64,000 bases of DNA from an uncultured Solobacterium sp. (GTDB lineage Bacteria; Bacillota_I; Bacilli_A; Erysipelotrichales; Erysipelotrichaceae). A model generated the notes under the pieces. It was not told the origin of the DNA. It worked only from the letters and a program-made list of their open reading frames with translations, and did not search any database. The stretch spans positions 62,001 to 126,000 of the forward strand of contig URYK01000002.1 of the NCBI GenBank assembly GCA_900552125.1, written 5' to 3'. Numbering within the stretch: position 1 is the first letter of the stretch; the number at the start of each line of letters is the position of its first letter. Below are positions 22,748 through 31,336 of this stretch, one piece after another. The position numbers and the translations under genes were made by a program.

Positions 22748-23731
22748 TCTTTCATATATATAATATAGACTCTTCGTTTTCTTTGCCTCATACATAGCAT
22801 CATCTACATGCTGGAATAACGTCTGATAATCTTTGCCATGTTCTGGATAGTAAGCTATCCCTACACTAATGGATATAGTTTCTTCAAAATCAAAATCCTC
22901 TTGTGCTTTTTGCCATATTTCATAAAAATATTGAAGTTTTTTCTTAAGTACGCTCTCTTCCACATAGTTTGAACAATATACCAGAAATTCATCCCCACCT
23001 ATACGAGAAACAATATCTTCTGGAAAAGTTTTCTGTAATGCTTTAGAGAAAGCAATCAGAATCTGATCGCCTGCTAAATGACCATAGGTATCATTGAAAT
23101 ATTTAAAACGATCCACATCCATCATTAAAATCGTACCATTTGAATGTGTATTCATACTCTCTGCAATTTCTTTTTCGCAATAATAGCGATTCATTAAATT
23201 TGTTAAATAATCGTGATGAGAATAATATATAACAGCTTTATTACTTTCTTCCAATTCTTTAGTTTTCTGTTCTATCTTCTCTCTAAATTGCTCATTACTT
23301 TCTTCTATTAAACGTTTTGGAAAGAACTCATCACTATTTTGATTTATATCAGGCACAGATTGATGTACATGTAGAAGTTTCCATTCTTCATCTATTAACC
23401 GAAATATCATTGTAAAACGAAAATGAAGAATATAATTAATTCGATCCCTAGAATCTTCCGTAACATCAAATGTTCCATATACTGCACAATAATCCTCTGT
23501 CATAGGTATTTCATGATATGCTTCATTCTTGATGATAAATTTCCCATCCCATTGTTCAACTTCCTGTTGTAAAGAAAACACCAATTCCTGCAAAGAATAA
23601 AAAATTTCATGTTCTCCTGTTCCAATTACACTAACTTCTGAACAAACAAACTTTGAAACTTTGTTCATATTTCTATCTTCGAGATAATGATGCCAAAGAG
23701 TACGGCAAACCTGCTTAGCCGAATTGCTCAT
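22745..23731 (-). CDS. Diguanylate cyclase with N-terminal NTF2-like sensor domain
   Basis: 328 aa. Residues 5-125 look like a SnoaL/NTF2-like fold (YLEDRNMNKVSKFVCSEVSV, then IFRLIDEEWKLLHVHQS), which may bind a small ligand. A coiled linker precedes a GGDEF domain with DHYLTNLMNRYY-like start, MMDVDRFKYFNDTYGHLAGD and RIGGDEFLVY. The intact GGDEF suggests cyclic-di-GMP synthesis. No membrane segment, so cytosolic. The GTG at 23761 is a poorer start than ATG 23731, which has AAGGAG 9 bases upstream. Confidence 0.85.
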   Translation of the reverse strand: MSNSAKQVCRTLWHHYLEDRNMNKVSKFVCSEVSVIGTGEHEIFYSLQELVFSLQQEVEQWDGKFIIKNEAYHEIPMTEDYCAVYGTFDVTEDSRDRINYILHFRFTMIFRLIDEEWKLLHVHQSVPDINQNSDEFFPKRLIEESNEQFREKIEQKTKELEESNKAVIYYSHHDYLTNLMNRYYCEKEIAESMNTHSNGTILMMDVDRFKYFNDTYGHLAGDQILIAFSKALQKTFPEDIVSRIGGDEFLVYCSNYVEESVLKKKLQYFYEIWQKAQEDFDFEETISISVGIAYYPEHGKDYQTLFQHVDDAMYEAKKTKSLYYIYER

Positions 23732-23848
23732 CCTTTTCAACTCCTTCTCATAATTGTACACTATTATCTCAAAAATAATAAAATGTTTCCAGTCTTATAT
23801 CTGAATTAAGCAATTAATTTTTACATTACCTATAATAATCCAAATTAA

Positions 23849-23876
23849 AAGCGGCTCCTATTTTAGGATAACCGCA
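23849..23876 (-). terminator. Terminator of the DUF885 gene
   Basis: GCGGTTATCCTAAAATAGGA-type hairpin with GCGG/CCGC and CCTA/TAGG arms, then TTTT on the minus strand. Confidence 0.75.
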
Positions 23877-23882
23877 TGAATT

Positions 23883-25667
23883 TTATTCTTCTTTTGCTGT
23901 TTCAATATAATTATCTACATATTTTTCTACTACAGAGAAAGGAGCATTTCCACTTTCTAAAATAGCTGTATTAAAATCTTTATTATTAAACTTATCTCCT
24001 AATTCTTCCTGGGCTTTTTCTTTTAATTCGCTAAATTCAAAATAACCAATATAATATGGCGCAAAAGCTGCAGGATTTGCTTGAAGCTGTAAATACAATT
24101 CCTTTCCTTCACTTGTTCCAAGAGCTAGCCCCTGTTCATCTAAACTAGCCATAAACTCTTCAAAAGATAAGCCATCATAATGAATAGAAATATCCGCTAA
24201 AAGTGTTATACAGTACGTAAAGATTTCATTAGCTTTTGTTAACTCTAGATAATCCTTATCTATCGAATCTAAATAAGCTAAACTTTCATATTGTGCATAG
24301 GTTGCATATCCTTCTGTATAGGCATTAGAGTTAGCACAAACTTTCACAAAATTGTTATCTTCATTTTCATACATATAAGCATATTGATACATATGACCAG
24401 GGAATCCTTCATGTGTAATAGTGGTATATGTTGAAATAGATGTAATATCACTCATATTAGGATTTACACGCAGCTGTTTAATGGAATCTCCATCAATTGG
24501 TGGAATATTAAAGTAAGCTGCTACTCCTGAATCTGTTGCCAATTCTTTATTTATATCCTCAATATGATATTGCAGATTATTTACTTTAGGGAAATCCTCC
24601 CCCATTTTATTTTTCACATCATTTAATATCTCTGTATAACTTTCATAGTTAGTTTCAGGGAGATCCTCACTTACAAAATACTGTAAAATATCTTCATTTC
24701 GTAAGAAGATTGCCTGTACATCTATAATACTTTCTTCCATTTTATCTTCCAGCATGCTTCTGATTTCTTCTACAGATTTTGTTGAACCAATGTTTTGCTG
24801 GAGCAGAAGCTCATAATATTCTTTTCCATCTTCAAACTTTGCAAGACCTTCGGTATTATTCGTTCCTGATACTTGAAATGACTCCATGGTATCTTTCATT
24901 GCCTGATAAGCTGGCAGAAATGATGAGGTAAATGCATCTTCCAGCTGTTTCTGGTAATCTTTAGTAAGCGATTCATCTAATTTAAGGGCTTCTACTTTTT
25001 CCTGCATAGAAGATAATACGGAACTATCTTTTCCTTTTTCCAAGATTTGTTCACAATGCTGTATGATAGAATCTAAATCTAACATCAGCAGTCCTTTTTC
25101 TTCTTGTGTTTTCGTATACTCTAAAGCACTATCTACATATGGTTTAACATCTTTTAATAATAAAACCAGATCTTTAACATCTTGTTCATTTCTTACTTCC
25201 CAATCCGCAAATAAAGTAGGAAGCTGAAAATGAAGACCACTCATACTTTCAAACACAGATGCATAATAATCAAATTTTTCATCATTTAATTCTTCTGATA
25301 GGGATGCTTGATATTCATACATATCATAAATATCCTGTTGTTCACTTGTTAAGTCATCGCGATCAAATTCTTTAAATTCTTCATAAGAAGCATTTACTTC
25401 CTCCATCGCTTTCTGCTGACTTTTCTCATCAAGACGTGTACCCAAATTAACTTCTACTTTATCTGTATCAATTCCAAAATCTTCAGGATTTTGCATATAG
25501 ACATGCATAGAAGTATAATCAGACTCCATTGTTTCAACAAATTCCCGTTCTATAAACTCATCAAATTTCTTTTGTTCCTCTGCCTTATCTTTCTTTGAAC
25601 AGCTAGCCATGGGTAGAACCATGATTCCAACAAGCATTAGGACTATTAAACGTTTCACTTGTTTCAT
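23883..25667 (-). CDS. DUF885 zinc-peptidase lipoprotein
   Basis: 594 aa. Lipobox MASCSKKD near residue 20. The metalloprotease motif of the family is present: THEGFPGHMYQYAY near residue 415 (HExxxxH), with an acidic partner region further on (ANSNAYTEGYATYAQYESLA). DUF885 proteins are secreted or surface peptidases of the M1-like/gluzincin type. It is divergent from the histidine kinase gene. ATG with AGGAGGGG upstream. Confidence 0.8.
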   Translation of the reverse strand: MKQVKRLIVLMLVGIMVLPMASCSKKDKAEEQKKFDEFIEREFVETMESDYTSMHVYMQNPEDFGIDTDKVEVNLGTRLDEKSQQKAMEEVNASYEEFKEFDRDDLTSEQQDIYDMYEYQASLSEELNDEKFDYYASVFESMSGLHFQLPTLFADWEVRNEQDVKDLVLLLKDVKPYVDSALEYTKTQEEKGLLMLDLDSIIQHCEQILEKGKDSSVLSSMQEKVEALKLDESLTKDYQKQLEDAFTSSFLPAYQAMKDTMESFQVSGTNNTEGLAKFEDGKEYYELLLQQNIGSTKSVEEIRSMLEDKMEESIIDVQAIFLRNEDILQYFVSEDLPETNYESYTEILNDVKNKMGEDFPKVNNLQYHIEDINKELATDSGVAAYFNIPPIDGDSIKQLRVNPNMSDITSISTYTTITHEGFPGHMYQYAYMYENEDNNFVKVCANSNAYTEGYATYAQYESLAYLDSIDKDYLELTKANEIFTYCITLLADISIHYDGLSFEEFMASLDEQGLALGTSEGKELYLQLQANPAAFAPYYIGYFEFSELKEKAQEELGDKFNNKDFNTAILESGNAPFSVVEKYVDNYIETAKEE

Positions 25668-25822
25668 ATTGACCCCTCCTGTTATTATTGTAACCTATTT
25701 CATTTACGATTCCTATATAAAAGTGATTACTTTTCTTTTCAATTACATTTTAAATTACCACAAGCACTTTCTCTTGCTTTTCTTATTCATTTACTTCATA
25801 ATTTAGGACAAGAGGTGGTTGT

Positions 25823-27346
25823 ATGCGTTATAAAGATATATCAATACGAAAGAAAATATTACTTTCTAATTTTTTGATGGTACTGATTCCTATCATTTTC
25901 GTATGTTTCTTTTTATCCATATTACTGCTAGGATTTTCTTTTATCACACATTCTCCTTCTGCTCTTGTCCGTAATGTTTTATTAAATTCATCTAATTATG
26001 GACCAACTTTATTGATAAAGGGATTAAATGATGAATTGGCAGAAAATCCATCAATCTCATCGGAAGCTTCAAGAATACTCAATGTTTTAGAAGAAGCAGG
26101 CTTACATATTCTTATCGAAGATGCAGATACCAATTCAGTTGTGTATAATACAGAAGGAATGACAATTGATCTTATGGAAGAAGAATTCCATAGTATTGCG
26201 AATAGTGATATTTATGCATCTCCTTATTTTGTCTGGAATCAGAAAGGGATGGCATATCAGGCACAATTAAAAAATATAAATGATCAGACTCTGCAGGTAA
26301 CCTTTTCCGGCAAGGGCTTGATTTTCCCACAGGACTTTTATAGTTCCTGGGAACATACTAAGTTAATCATTAAAATATCCATCATCGGTATCGGTACTTT
26401 CATGGTATTATTCATAGTCGTATTAGGTGCTGTCCTTACTAAAAAACTGGCTTTACATATATTGAATCCACTAGAGGCATTAAATAAAGCCACAAGTGAG
26501 ATTCGTGATGGAAATTTAAATCAGCATATTTCTATCTCAAATGAAGATGAAATCGGTGAATTATGTTTAAATTTTGAGGCTATGCGTTTACAGCTCATTG
26601 AATCTGAAGAGATGCGACAACAGTATGAACAAAATCGTAAGAAACTGATTGCGGGCATTTCTCATGATTTATCTTCTCCACTAACGTCCATTCAAGGATA
26701 TGTGAATGGCTTATTGGATGGTATTGCGGATACTCCTGAAAAACAGATTCATTATCTTCATATCATACAAGAAAAAACAAATGCAATGAATGCTTTAGTA
26801 GATAGCTTATTCTTATTATCAAAGCTAGACTTAGGACAGGTTCCTTTCCATAATGAACGTATCCATATTATAGATTTTATGCAGGATTGGTATTCTGAAT
26901 GTCCAATTCGCTATGAGAATGCCGATATTAAATTCCATAACGTAACTACTGATGATTTATGTATTCTTATGGATCGTACATATTTTATAAGAGTATTAGA
27001 CAACATATGCCAAAATAGTATAAAATATAGAAGAAGTGATCCAGTCCATATTGATGTGACAATACAGCAGATAAATGATGATGTTGTCTTATCATTTAAA
27101 GACGATGGTATTGGCATTGATCAAAGTGAGGCCGATCGTTTATTTGATAGCTTCTATCGCAGTGATCCGGCTCGTAGTTCTAAAATAAAAGGCAATGGAT
27201 TAGGATTATCTATTACAAAACAGATTATTACACAGATGAATGGAAAAATTTCTGCTAGCGGTGAAGTAAACAAAGGATTGTGCATAACAATACATCTACC
27301 GCTTTTAAAGGGAGGAATAACAAATGAAGAGAATATTGATCGTTGA
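25823..27346 (+). CDS. Sensor histidine kinase
   Basis: 507 aa. Two membrane segments (about 15-40 and 185-210) enclose an extracellular sensor of about 140 residues; a HAMP-like linker follows (NPLEALNKATSEIRDGNLNQ). The kinase has an H box (AGISHDLSSPLTSIQGYVN), N box (DNICQNSIKYR), G1 (FKDDGIGIDQ), F (LFDSFYRS) and G2 (GNGLGLSI). It passes phosphate to the response regulator encoded next, which overlaps by 23 bases. Here the kinase gene comes first, unlike the usual order. Signal unknown. Confidence 0.9.
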   Translation: MRYKDISIRKKILLSNFLMVLIPIIFVCFFLSILLLGFSFITHSPSALVRNVLLNSSNYGPTLLIKGLNDELAENPSISSEASRILNVLEEAGLHILIEDADTNSVVYNTEGMTIDLMEEEFHSIANSDIYASPYFVWNQKGMAYQAQLKNINDQTLQVTFSGKGLIFPQDFYSSWEHTKLIIKISIIGIGTFMVLFIVVLGAVLTKKLALHILNPLEALNKATSEIRDGNLNQHISISNEDEIGELCLNFEAMRLQLIESEEMRQQYEQNRKKLIAGISHDLSSPLTSIQGYVNGLLDGIADTPEKQIHYLHIIQEKTNAMNALVDSLFLLSKLDLGQVPFHNERIHIIDFMQDWYSECPIRYENADIKFHNVTTDDLCILMDRTYFIRVLDNICQNSIKYRRSDPVHIDVTIQQINDDVVLSFKDDGIGIDQSEADRLFDSFYRSDPARSSKIKGNGLGLSITKQIITQMNGKISASGEVNKGLCITIHLPLLKGGITNEENIDR

Positions 27347-28019
27347 AGATGACAAAGCAATTGCGGAGTTAGAACGTGACTATTTAGAAGCCAATGATTA
27401 TAAAGTCGATATTTGTGAAGATGGAGAAAGCGGTCTACAAAAAGCTCTAAATGAAGATTATGCTTTAGTATTATTAGATGTCATGCTGCCAAAGGAAGAC
27501 GGCTTTCAGGTATGCAAGAAACTAAGAAATGAGAAGAATATTCCTATTATTCTGGTTTCTGCCAAACGAGAAGACATTGATAAGATTCGAGGCTTAGGAC
27601 TTGGAGCTAATGATTATATCGTAAAACCATTTAATCCAAGTGAATTAATTGCTCGTGTTAAATCACAGATTGCGAATTATGAACGTCTTACCAGCAAACC
27701 TAAAGAAGAAGAAAATGTCCTTCACATCGATAACTTGCGTATCAATATAGATTCCCATGAAGTTTTCCTTGATAATAATTTAATCGTACTTCCAAATAAA
27801 GAATTTGAGTTACTAGTCTTTCTCGCAAAACATCCTAATATAGTATTCAGTAAAGACCAGTTATTTGAAAAAATATGGGGACTAGATGCAATTGGTGAAA
27901 TATCCACAGTTACAGTTCATGTCAATCGTGTTCGTGAGAAGATTGAAAAAGACACTGCTAATCCCAAATTTATTGAAACTGTGTGGGGCAGTGGTTATCG
28001 ATTCCGTAAATATGACTAA
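27324..28019 (+). CDS. OmpR-family response regulator
   Basis: 231 aa. The receiver domain has the acidic pair in IVEDDKAIAE, the phospho-acceptor Asp in LVLLDVMLPKEDGF, and Lys in YIVKPFNPSEL. The winged-helix output (residues 130-230) has ELLVFLAKHPNIVFSKDQLF and VTVHVNRVREKIE with the final TVWGSGYRF. DNA-binding regulator partner of the upstream kinase; targets are not evident. Confidence 0.92.
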   Translation: MKRILIVEDDKAIAELERDYLEANDYKVDICEDGESGLQKALNEDYALVLLDVMLPKEDGFQVCKKLRNEKNIPIILVSAKREDIDKIRGLGLGANDYIVKPFNPSELIARVKSQIANYERLTSKPKEEENVLHIDNLRINIDSHEVFLDNNLIVLPNKEFELLVFLAKHPNIVFSKDQLFEKIWGLDAIGEISTVTVHVNRVREKIEKDTANPKFIETVWGSGYRFRKYD

Positions 28020-28034
28020 AAAACACATAAAAAG

Positions 28035-28065
28035 TACACTATAATATATCCACAGTGTATTTTTT
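28035..28065 (+). terminator. Terminator of the two-component operon
   Basis: TACACT/AGTGTA hairpin (28035-28040 with 28054-28059) followed by a T-run. Confidence 0.7.
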
Positions 28066-28106
28066 ACAATTAGGAAATCCCATTCCTATGAAAGAAGTAA
28101 GGAATT

Positions 28107-28334
28107 ATGGCAAAATATTCAAATACAACTAATTTGTTTTATAATAAGATTATTTTGCATCGTGGGTTACCGTTTGACATGGAGCTACCAACGGAAAAAC
28201 CTGTTGATGTATCAATACTTACAGAAGAAAAATTTAATGCGGAACTTGAGAAAGGCTATGCGGATATGAAAGCCGGACGTGTAAAAGATGCAAGACAGGC
28301 TCTTACGGATATTCACAAAGATTATAATCTATGA
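28107..28334 (+). CDS. RelB/DinJ-type antitoxin, N-terminally shortened, 75 aa
   Basis: NTTNLFYNKIILHRGLPFDM matches the middle of RelB/DinJ antitoxins, and the C-terminal half (ILTEEKFNAELEKGYADMKA) matches the usual tail. The N-terminal ribbon-helix-helix strand and first helix, normally about 20 residues, are missing or replaced by MAKYS. The stop overlaps the start of the wrecked toxin (ATGA). It may still be translated (AAGGA before the ATG), but DNA binding is doubtful. Confidence 0.7.
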   Translation: MAKYSNTTNLFYNKIILHRGLPFDMELPTEKPVDVSILTEEKFNAELEKGYADMKAGRVKDARQALTDIHKDYNL

Positions 28335-28445
28335 TATTTGAAGTCAAATTACCATAACAGGCTGATAATGATTTAACAAATATATATGAGTGTATTCGAA
28401 TTGCAATCTCCTGAAAATGCAGAAGGACAAATATTTAACAACTGA
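28331..28445 (+). pseudogene. Wrecked ParE/RelE-type toxin
   Basis: Starts with ATG overlapping the antitoxin stop and reads IFEVKLP, then TAA, then QADNDLTNIYECIRIAI, then, after a frameshift, SPENAEGQIF before a stop. These pieces match the beginning of ParE/YafQ-like toxins (QADxDLxxIYxYI ... SPENAxxQ). A nonsense codon, a frameshift and early truncation make it inactive. Confidence 0.75.
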
Positions 28446-28460
28446 ATAACAAATATATGA

Positions 28461-28491
28461 GCGGCAATCAGAAACAGATTATCGCTTTTTT
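28461..28491 (+). terminator. Terminator behind the decayed toxin-antitoxin pair
   Basis: GCGGCAATC/GATTATCGC hairpin followed by TTTTTT. Confidence 0.7.
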
Positions 28492-28535
28492 AACACTTAT
28501 TTTCTGAAACCAAGAGATGTTTTAAGTGATGAAAA

Positions 28536-28555
28536 AAAGAAGCCAAAGCTTCTTT
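28536..28555. terminator. Bidirectional terminator
   Basis: AAAGAAGC-CAAA-GCTTCTTT perfect palindrome with A-run and T-run flanks, between the plus-strand toxin remnant and the minus-strand thioredoxin-like gene. Confidence 0.7.
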
Positions 28556-28629
28556 TATATATTATTCAAATTCTTCATTAGGATAACTCACATCAATTTT
28601 TTCCTTTAAGGCTGAAGACAATCCTTTTA

Positions 28630-29088
28630 CTATTTTTTCTCATCTAATTTATATCGCTGAACCCAGTCATCAAATCTTTCTTCTGTTAAACCTTCTTCTC
28701 CATTCTCTAACTGATTTTCCATTTCACCATCTTTTACATAATATAAGGATGGTGTCTGATTCATCCCCGGGAAGGTTTCTCTTATTGTATTTAACTCAGA
28801 TTTACGCTCATCAGCAGGAGCTTCATCTAATACTACATCATATAGCACAATATTATGATCCAATAAATATGTATTTAACATCTCTTTAAATTCAATACAA
28901 TGACCACATGTTGTCTGTGTAAATACAATCGCAAAGCTTTCTTTATTATCAATCATTTCCTGCATTTCTGCAACTCTAATATTTATAACTTCTCCAGTAC
29001 TAGTATCTCTTTCATAACTAGAGCCACAGCCTGTTAAAAAGACTAACAGCATTCCTAGCACCGCAAATAATTTACCTATTTTTTTCAT
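28630..29088 (-). CDS. Thioredoxin-like lipoprotein
   Basis: 152 aa. Lipobox FLTGCGSS near residue 18, then a thioredoxin-like domain with CxxC in FTQTTCGHCIEFKEML and the cis-proline region NQTPSLYYVKDG. Probably a surface thiol-disulfide protein. ATG 29088 starts a normal signal peptide (MKKIGKLFAVLGM). Just past its stop the +1 frame stays open for about 23 codons and would read on (IVKGLSSALKEKIDV) if the final A6 run had seven A's, so a one-base indel may have shortened the protein. Confidence 0.8.
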   Translation of the reverse strand: MKKIGKLFAVLGMLLVFLTGCGSSYERDTSTGEVINIRVAEMQEMIDNKESFAIVFTQTTCGHCIEFKEMLNTYLLDHNIVLYDVVLDEAPADERKSELNTIRETFPGMNQTPSLYYVKDGEMENQLENGEEGLTEERFDDWVQRYKLDEKK

Positions 29089-29104
29089 TTCAACACTCCT
29101 AGCT

Positions 29105-29332
29105 TTATTGTTGAGAAAGATCACCAATCATCTGTTCGATCTTATCTTTTACTTCCTGTCTTTTTTCTTCTTTTACTTTATCTAATAGATATAAGATCAT
29201 ACGCTTTAATTCTCCCATATCAAATTCTTCTTCTAAAAAAACATCAATTGCCATATTACATTCATCCATATAGGTTGGCTGTACATTTGATGTGATAAGC
29301 ACAAATGCACGGTTGGCATTTCTTATATCCAT
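29105..29332 (-). CDS. Hypothetical protein, 75 aa
   Basis: Small acidic protein; the first half is hydrophobic beta-like (ANRAFVLITSNVQPTYMDE) and the second helical (LLDKVKEEKRQEVKDKIEQM). ATG 29332 has GAGGAGG upstream; the longer frame (29365) is unlikely. It precedes the thioredoxin-like lipoprotein by 16 bases, so both are probably one transcript. No family recognised. Confidence 0.6.
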   Translation of the reverse strand: MDIRNANRAFVLITSNVQPTYMDECNMAIDVFLEEEFDMGELKRMILYLLDKVKEEKRQEVKDKIEQMIGDLSQQ

Positions 29333-29463
29333 ATAAATCCTCCTCACCCTAGTATCATACCACAATATTTTCTGTACTACACCTTTCCTATGTTAATTTT
29401 TATTTAATTCTGCTTTCTTTCTGTAATTTCATGTGATATCTTTTATCTGAAAGAGGTGGTTTT

Positions 29464-30054
29464 ATGGACGTACAATTACGTAATGCGAAAGGTGAAACAG
29501 AAGAAGAATTTTTGAAAAATTACGATCCTAATCGTTATCCCTGTCCTGCTGTGACTGTTGATATTATTGTCTTCCAAAAACAAGGTAATCGTTTAAAAGT
29601 TTTGCTGGTGAAGAGAAAGAATCACCCATACATTGGAAATTGGGCATTCCCTGGTGGTTTTTTAGATATTGATGAAGATATCAAAGATGCTGCATATCGT
29701 GAGCTGAAGGAAGAGACATCAGTAGAAGTACATCAGGTAGAACTGCATCAATTACATACCTATGGGAATATTCATCGAGATCCTAGAATGCGTGTCATAT
29801 CCATAGCTTATATAGCAATAGTTCATCAGGATATTCCTGTAAAAGCAATGGATGATGCAGAAGATGCTGCTTGGTTCTACATCACAATGGATCAGCAACA
29901 GCTTACTCTTAACCATGATGATATAAACCTTAGATTTATAAAGACAGATGATGGTTTTCAAAAAATGTCAGATAGTTTAAGCCTTGCCTTTGATCACCTA
30001 AACATCTTATCCGATGCTTTACAGTATTTAAAAGATAATAATTTAATAAAATAA
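29464..30054 (+). CDS. NUDIX hydrolase
   Basis: 196 aa. Nudix box GGFLDIDEDIKDAAYREL-KEET at about residues 65-87 has the required Gly, Glu, Arg and Glu-Glu residues for Mg2+-dependent hydrolysis of a nucleoside-diphosphate-linked compound. N-terminal PCPAVTVDIIVFQ and MRVISIAYIAIV resemble ADP-ribose pyrophosphatases and NrtR-like proteins, but there is no clear C-terminal winged helix. Substrate not deducible. ATG with GAGGTGG upstream. Confidence 0.85.
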   Translation: MDVQLRNAKGETEEEFLKNYDPNRYPCPAVTVDIIVFQKQGNRLKVLLVKRKNHPYIGNWAFPGGFLDIDEDIKDAAYRELKEETSVEVHQVELHQLHTYGNIHRDPRMRVISIAYIAIVHQDIPVKAMDDAEDAAWFYITMDQQQLTLNHDDINLRFIKTDDGFQKMSDSLSLAFDHLNILSDALQYLKDNNLIK

Positions 30055-30130
30055 TTAAATTTTATAAGATCCTATTGACATTCCAGTTACTGAAAGGTGT
30101 ATCAAAGAAGTAGAAAAGGAGGCAAGACTT

Positions 30131-31216
30131 ATGAAAATTAAGCAGGCAGCAGAAAAATCAGGGTTATCCACAAGAAACATTCGTTTCTATGAAGAAAGTG
30201 GTTTGATAGGGGTAGGAAGAGAGGAAAATGGATATCGTGAATATAATGAACAAGATGTAATTCGTTTAAAACAGATTCGTGTATTAAGAGAGCTAGGCAT
30301 CAGTATCGAAGATATTCGAGCGTATTTCAAAAAACAGGTATCTTTAAACGAATTAATGAAAAAGCGAAAAGAAGAACTCATAACTCAAAAAGAAGATGTA
30401 CAGTCATTATTGGATATATGTGAAAAAATAGAGAAACAGGATCTTCCTCTTACAGAATATACCACAAATAATATTGAAAAAGTTCTAAATAATCGATCAA
30501 ATAATACATATGATAAACAATATGGAAAAATATTAACTTCTAACATCAATAAGCGTCTATCTAGAAGAAGTTTGATCTGGAACTTTCTTTGGTCAACAGC
30601 AGTTATTGTATTTATGACATGGGTGATATGTTTTAATATGTTTAATCTAGTATTTTCTGATTACTCAAACATATTGATGCCATCACAAATAAACGAATTA
30701 ACTTTTTTGATGATCATCTTAGCCATTATTTTTTGTTTTATTCATATGGTAATCGGAACAAAAAGCAATTATTTTGAATTGAGAGAGGATGGAATCTATT
30801 TTATTGATTCCAATGTAAATAAATCAGCCTGGACTTGTTTCAAAAACATAATGAAGAATGAAACCTTAAAAAACTTTGATTTCATTCACTATGATGACAT
30901 TTCAGCTGTAAAAGCAGGTGTGCAGGAGGCTGGAATGATTACAGGCGGAGATTATCTATTTAAGTTTTATCTTGTGGTTTTCACGAAAGATGATAAGGCA
31001 ATTCGACTAGATTCACAATTGTTCTTTAATGGTAAACATTTTATGACGACTTTAAGAATCTTACATGATAAGGCTCCCAAGTGGATTGACCCAAAACATT
31101 TAGCTCAATTATTAGAAATGCCACATGAAAAAGCATATAAGATATTGAATGATTATTATTGGAGTAAACGTCCTTGGCATAATAAAAATCTATATAAAAG
31201 ATTATCTAAGAAATAG
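30131..31216 (+). CDS. MerR-family regulator with membrane-anchored C-terminal domain
   Basis: 361 aa. Residues 1-70 are a MerR HTH (IKQAAEKSGLSTRNIRFYEE, then GLIGVGREENGYREYNEQDV, then LRELGISIEDIRAY), followed by a coiled-coil dimerisation helix. Two membrane segments (about 150-175 and 190-210) and a cytosolic beta-rich region follow, an unusual design for MerR. It lies 120 bases before the ABC ATPase-permease gene and probably senses envelope stress or a peptide to control it; that link is inference. Confidence 0.8.
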   Translation: MKIKQAAEKSGLSTRNIRFYEESGLIGVGREENGYREYNEQDVIRLKQIRVLRELGISIEDIRAYFKKQVSLNELMKKRKEELITQKEDVQSLLDICEKIEKQDLPLTEYTTNNIEKVLNNRSNNTYDKQYGKILTSNINKRLSRRSLIWNFLWSTAVIVFMTWVICFNMFNLVFSDYSNILMPSQINELTFLMIILAIIFCFIHMVIGTKSNYFELREDGIYFIDSNVNKSAWTCFKNIMKNETLKNFDFIHYDDISAVKAGVQEAGMITGGDYLFKFYLVVFTKDDKAIRLDSQLFFNGKHFMTTLRILHDKAPKWIDPKHLAQLLEMPHEKAYKILNDYYWSKRPWHNKNLYKRLSKK

Positions 31217-31336
31217 ATCGATTCTTAACGTATAGCTCCCTTTGTCTTTATTTTATTAACATTTCCTGTTTTCATTGCCTTAGCAATTCGACAGTGCTAT
31301 AATCAGCATGTTACTAATCAGGAAGGAGTACGAACA

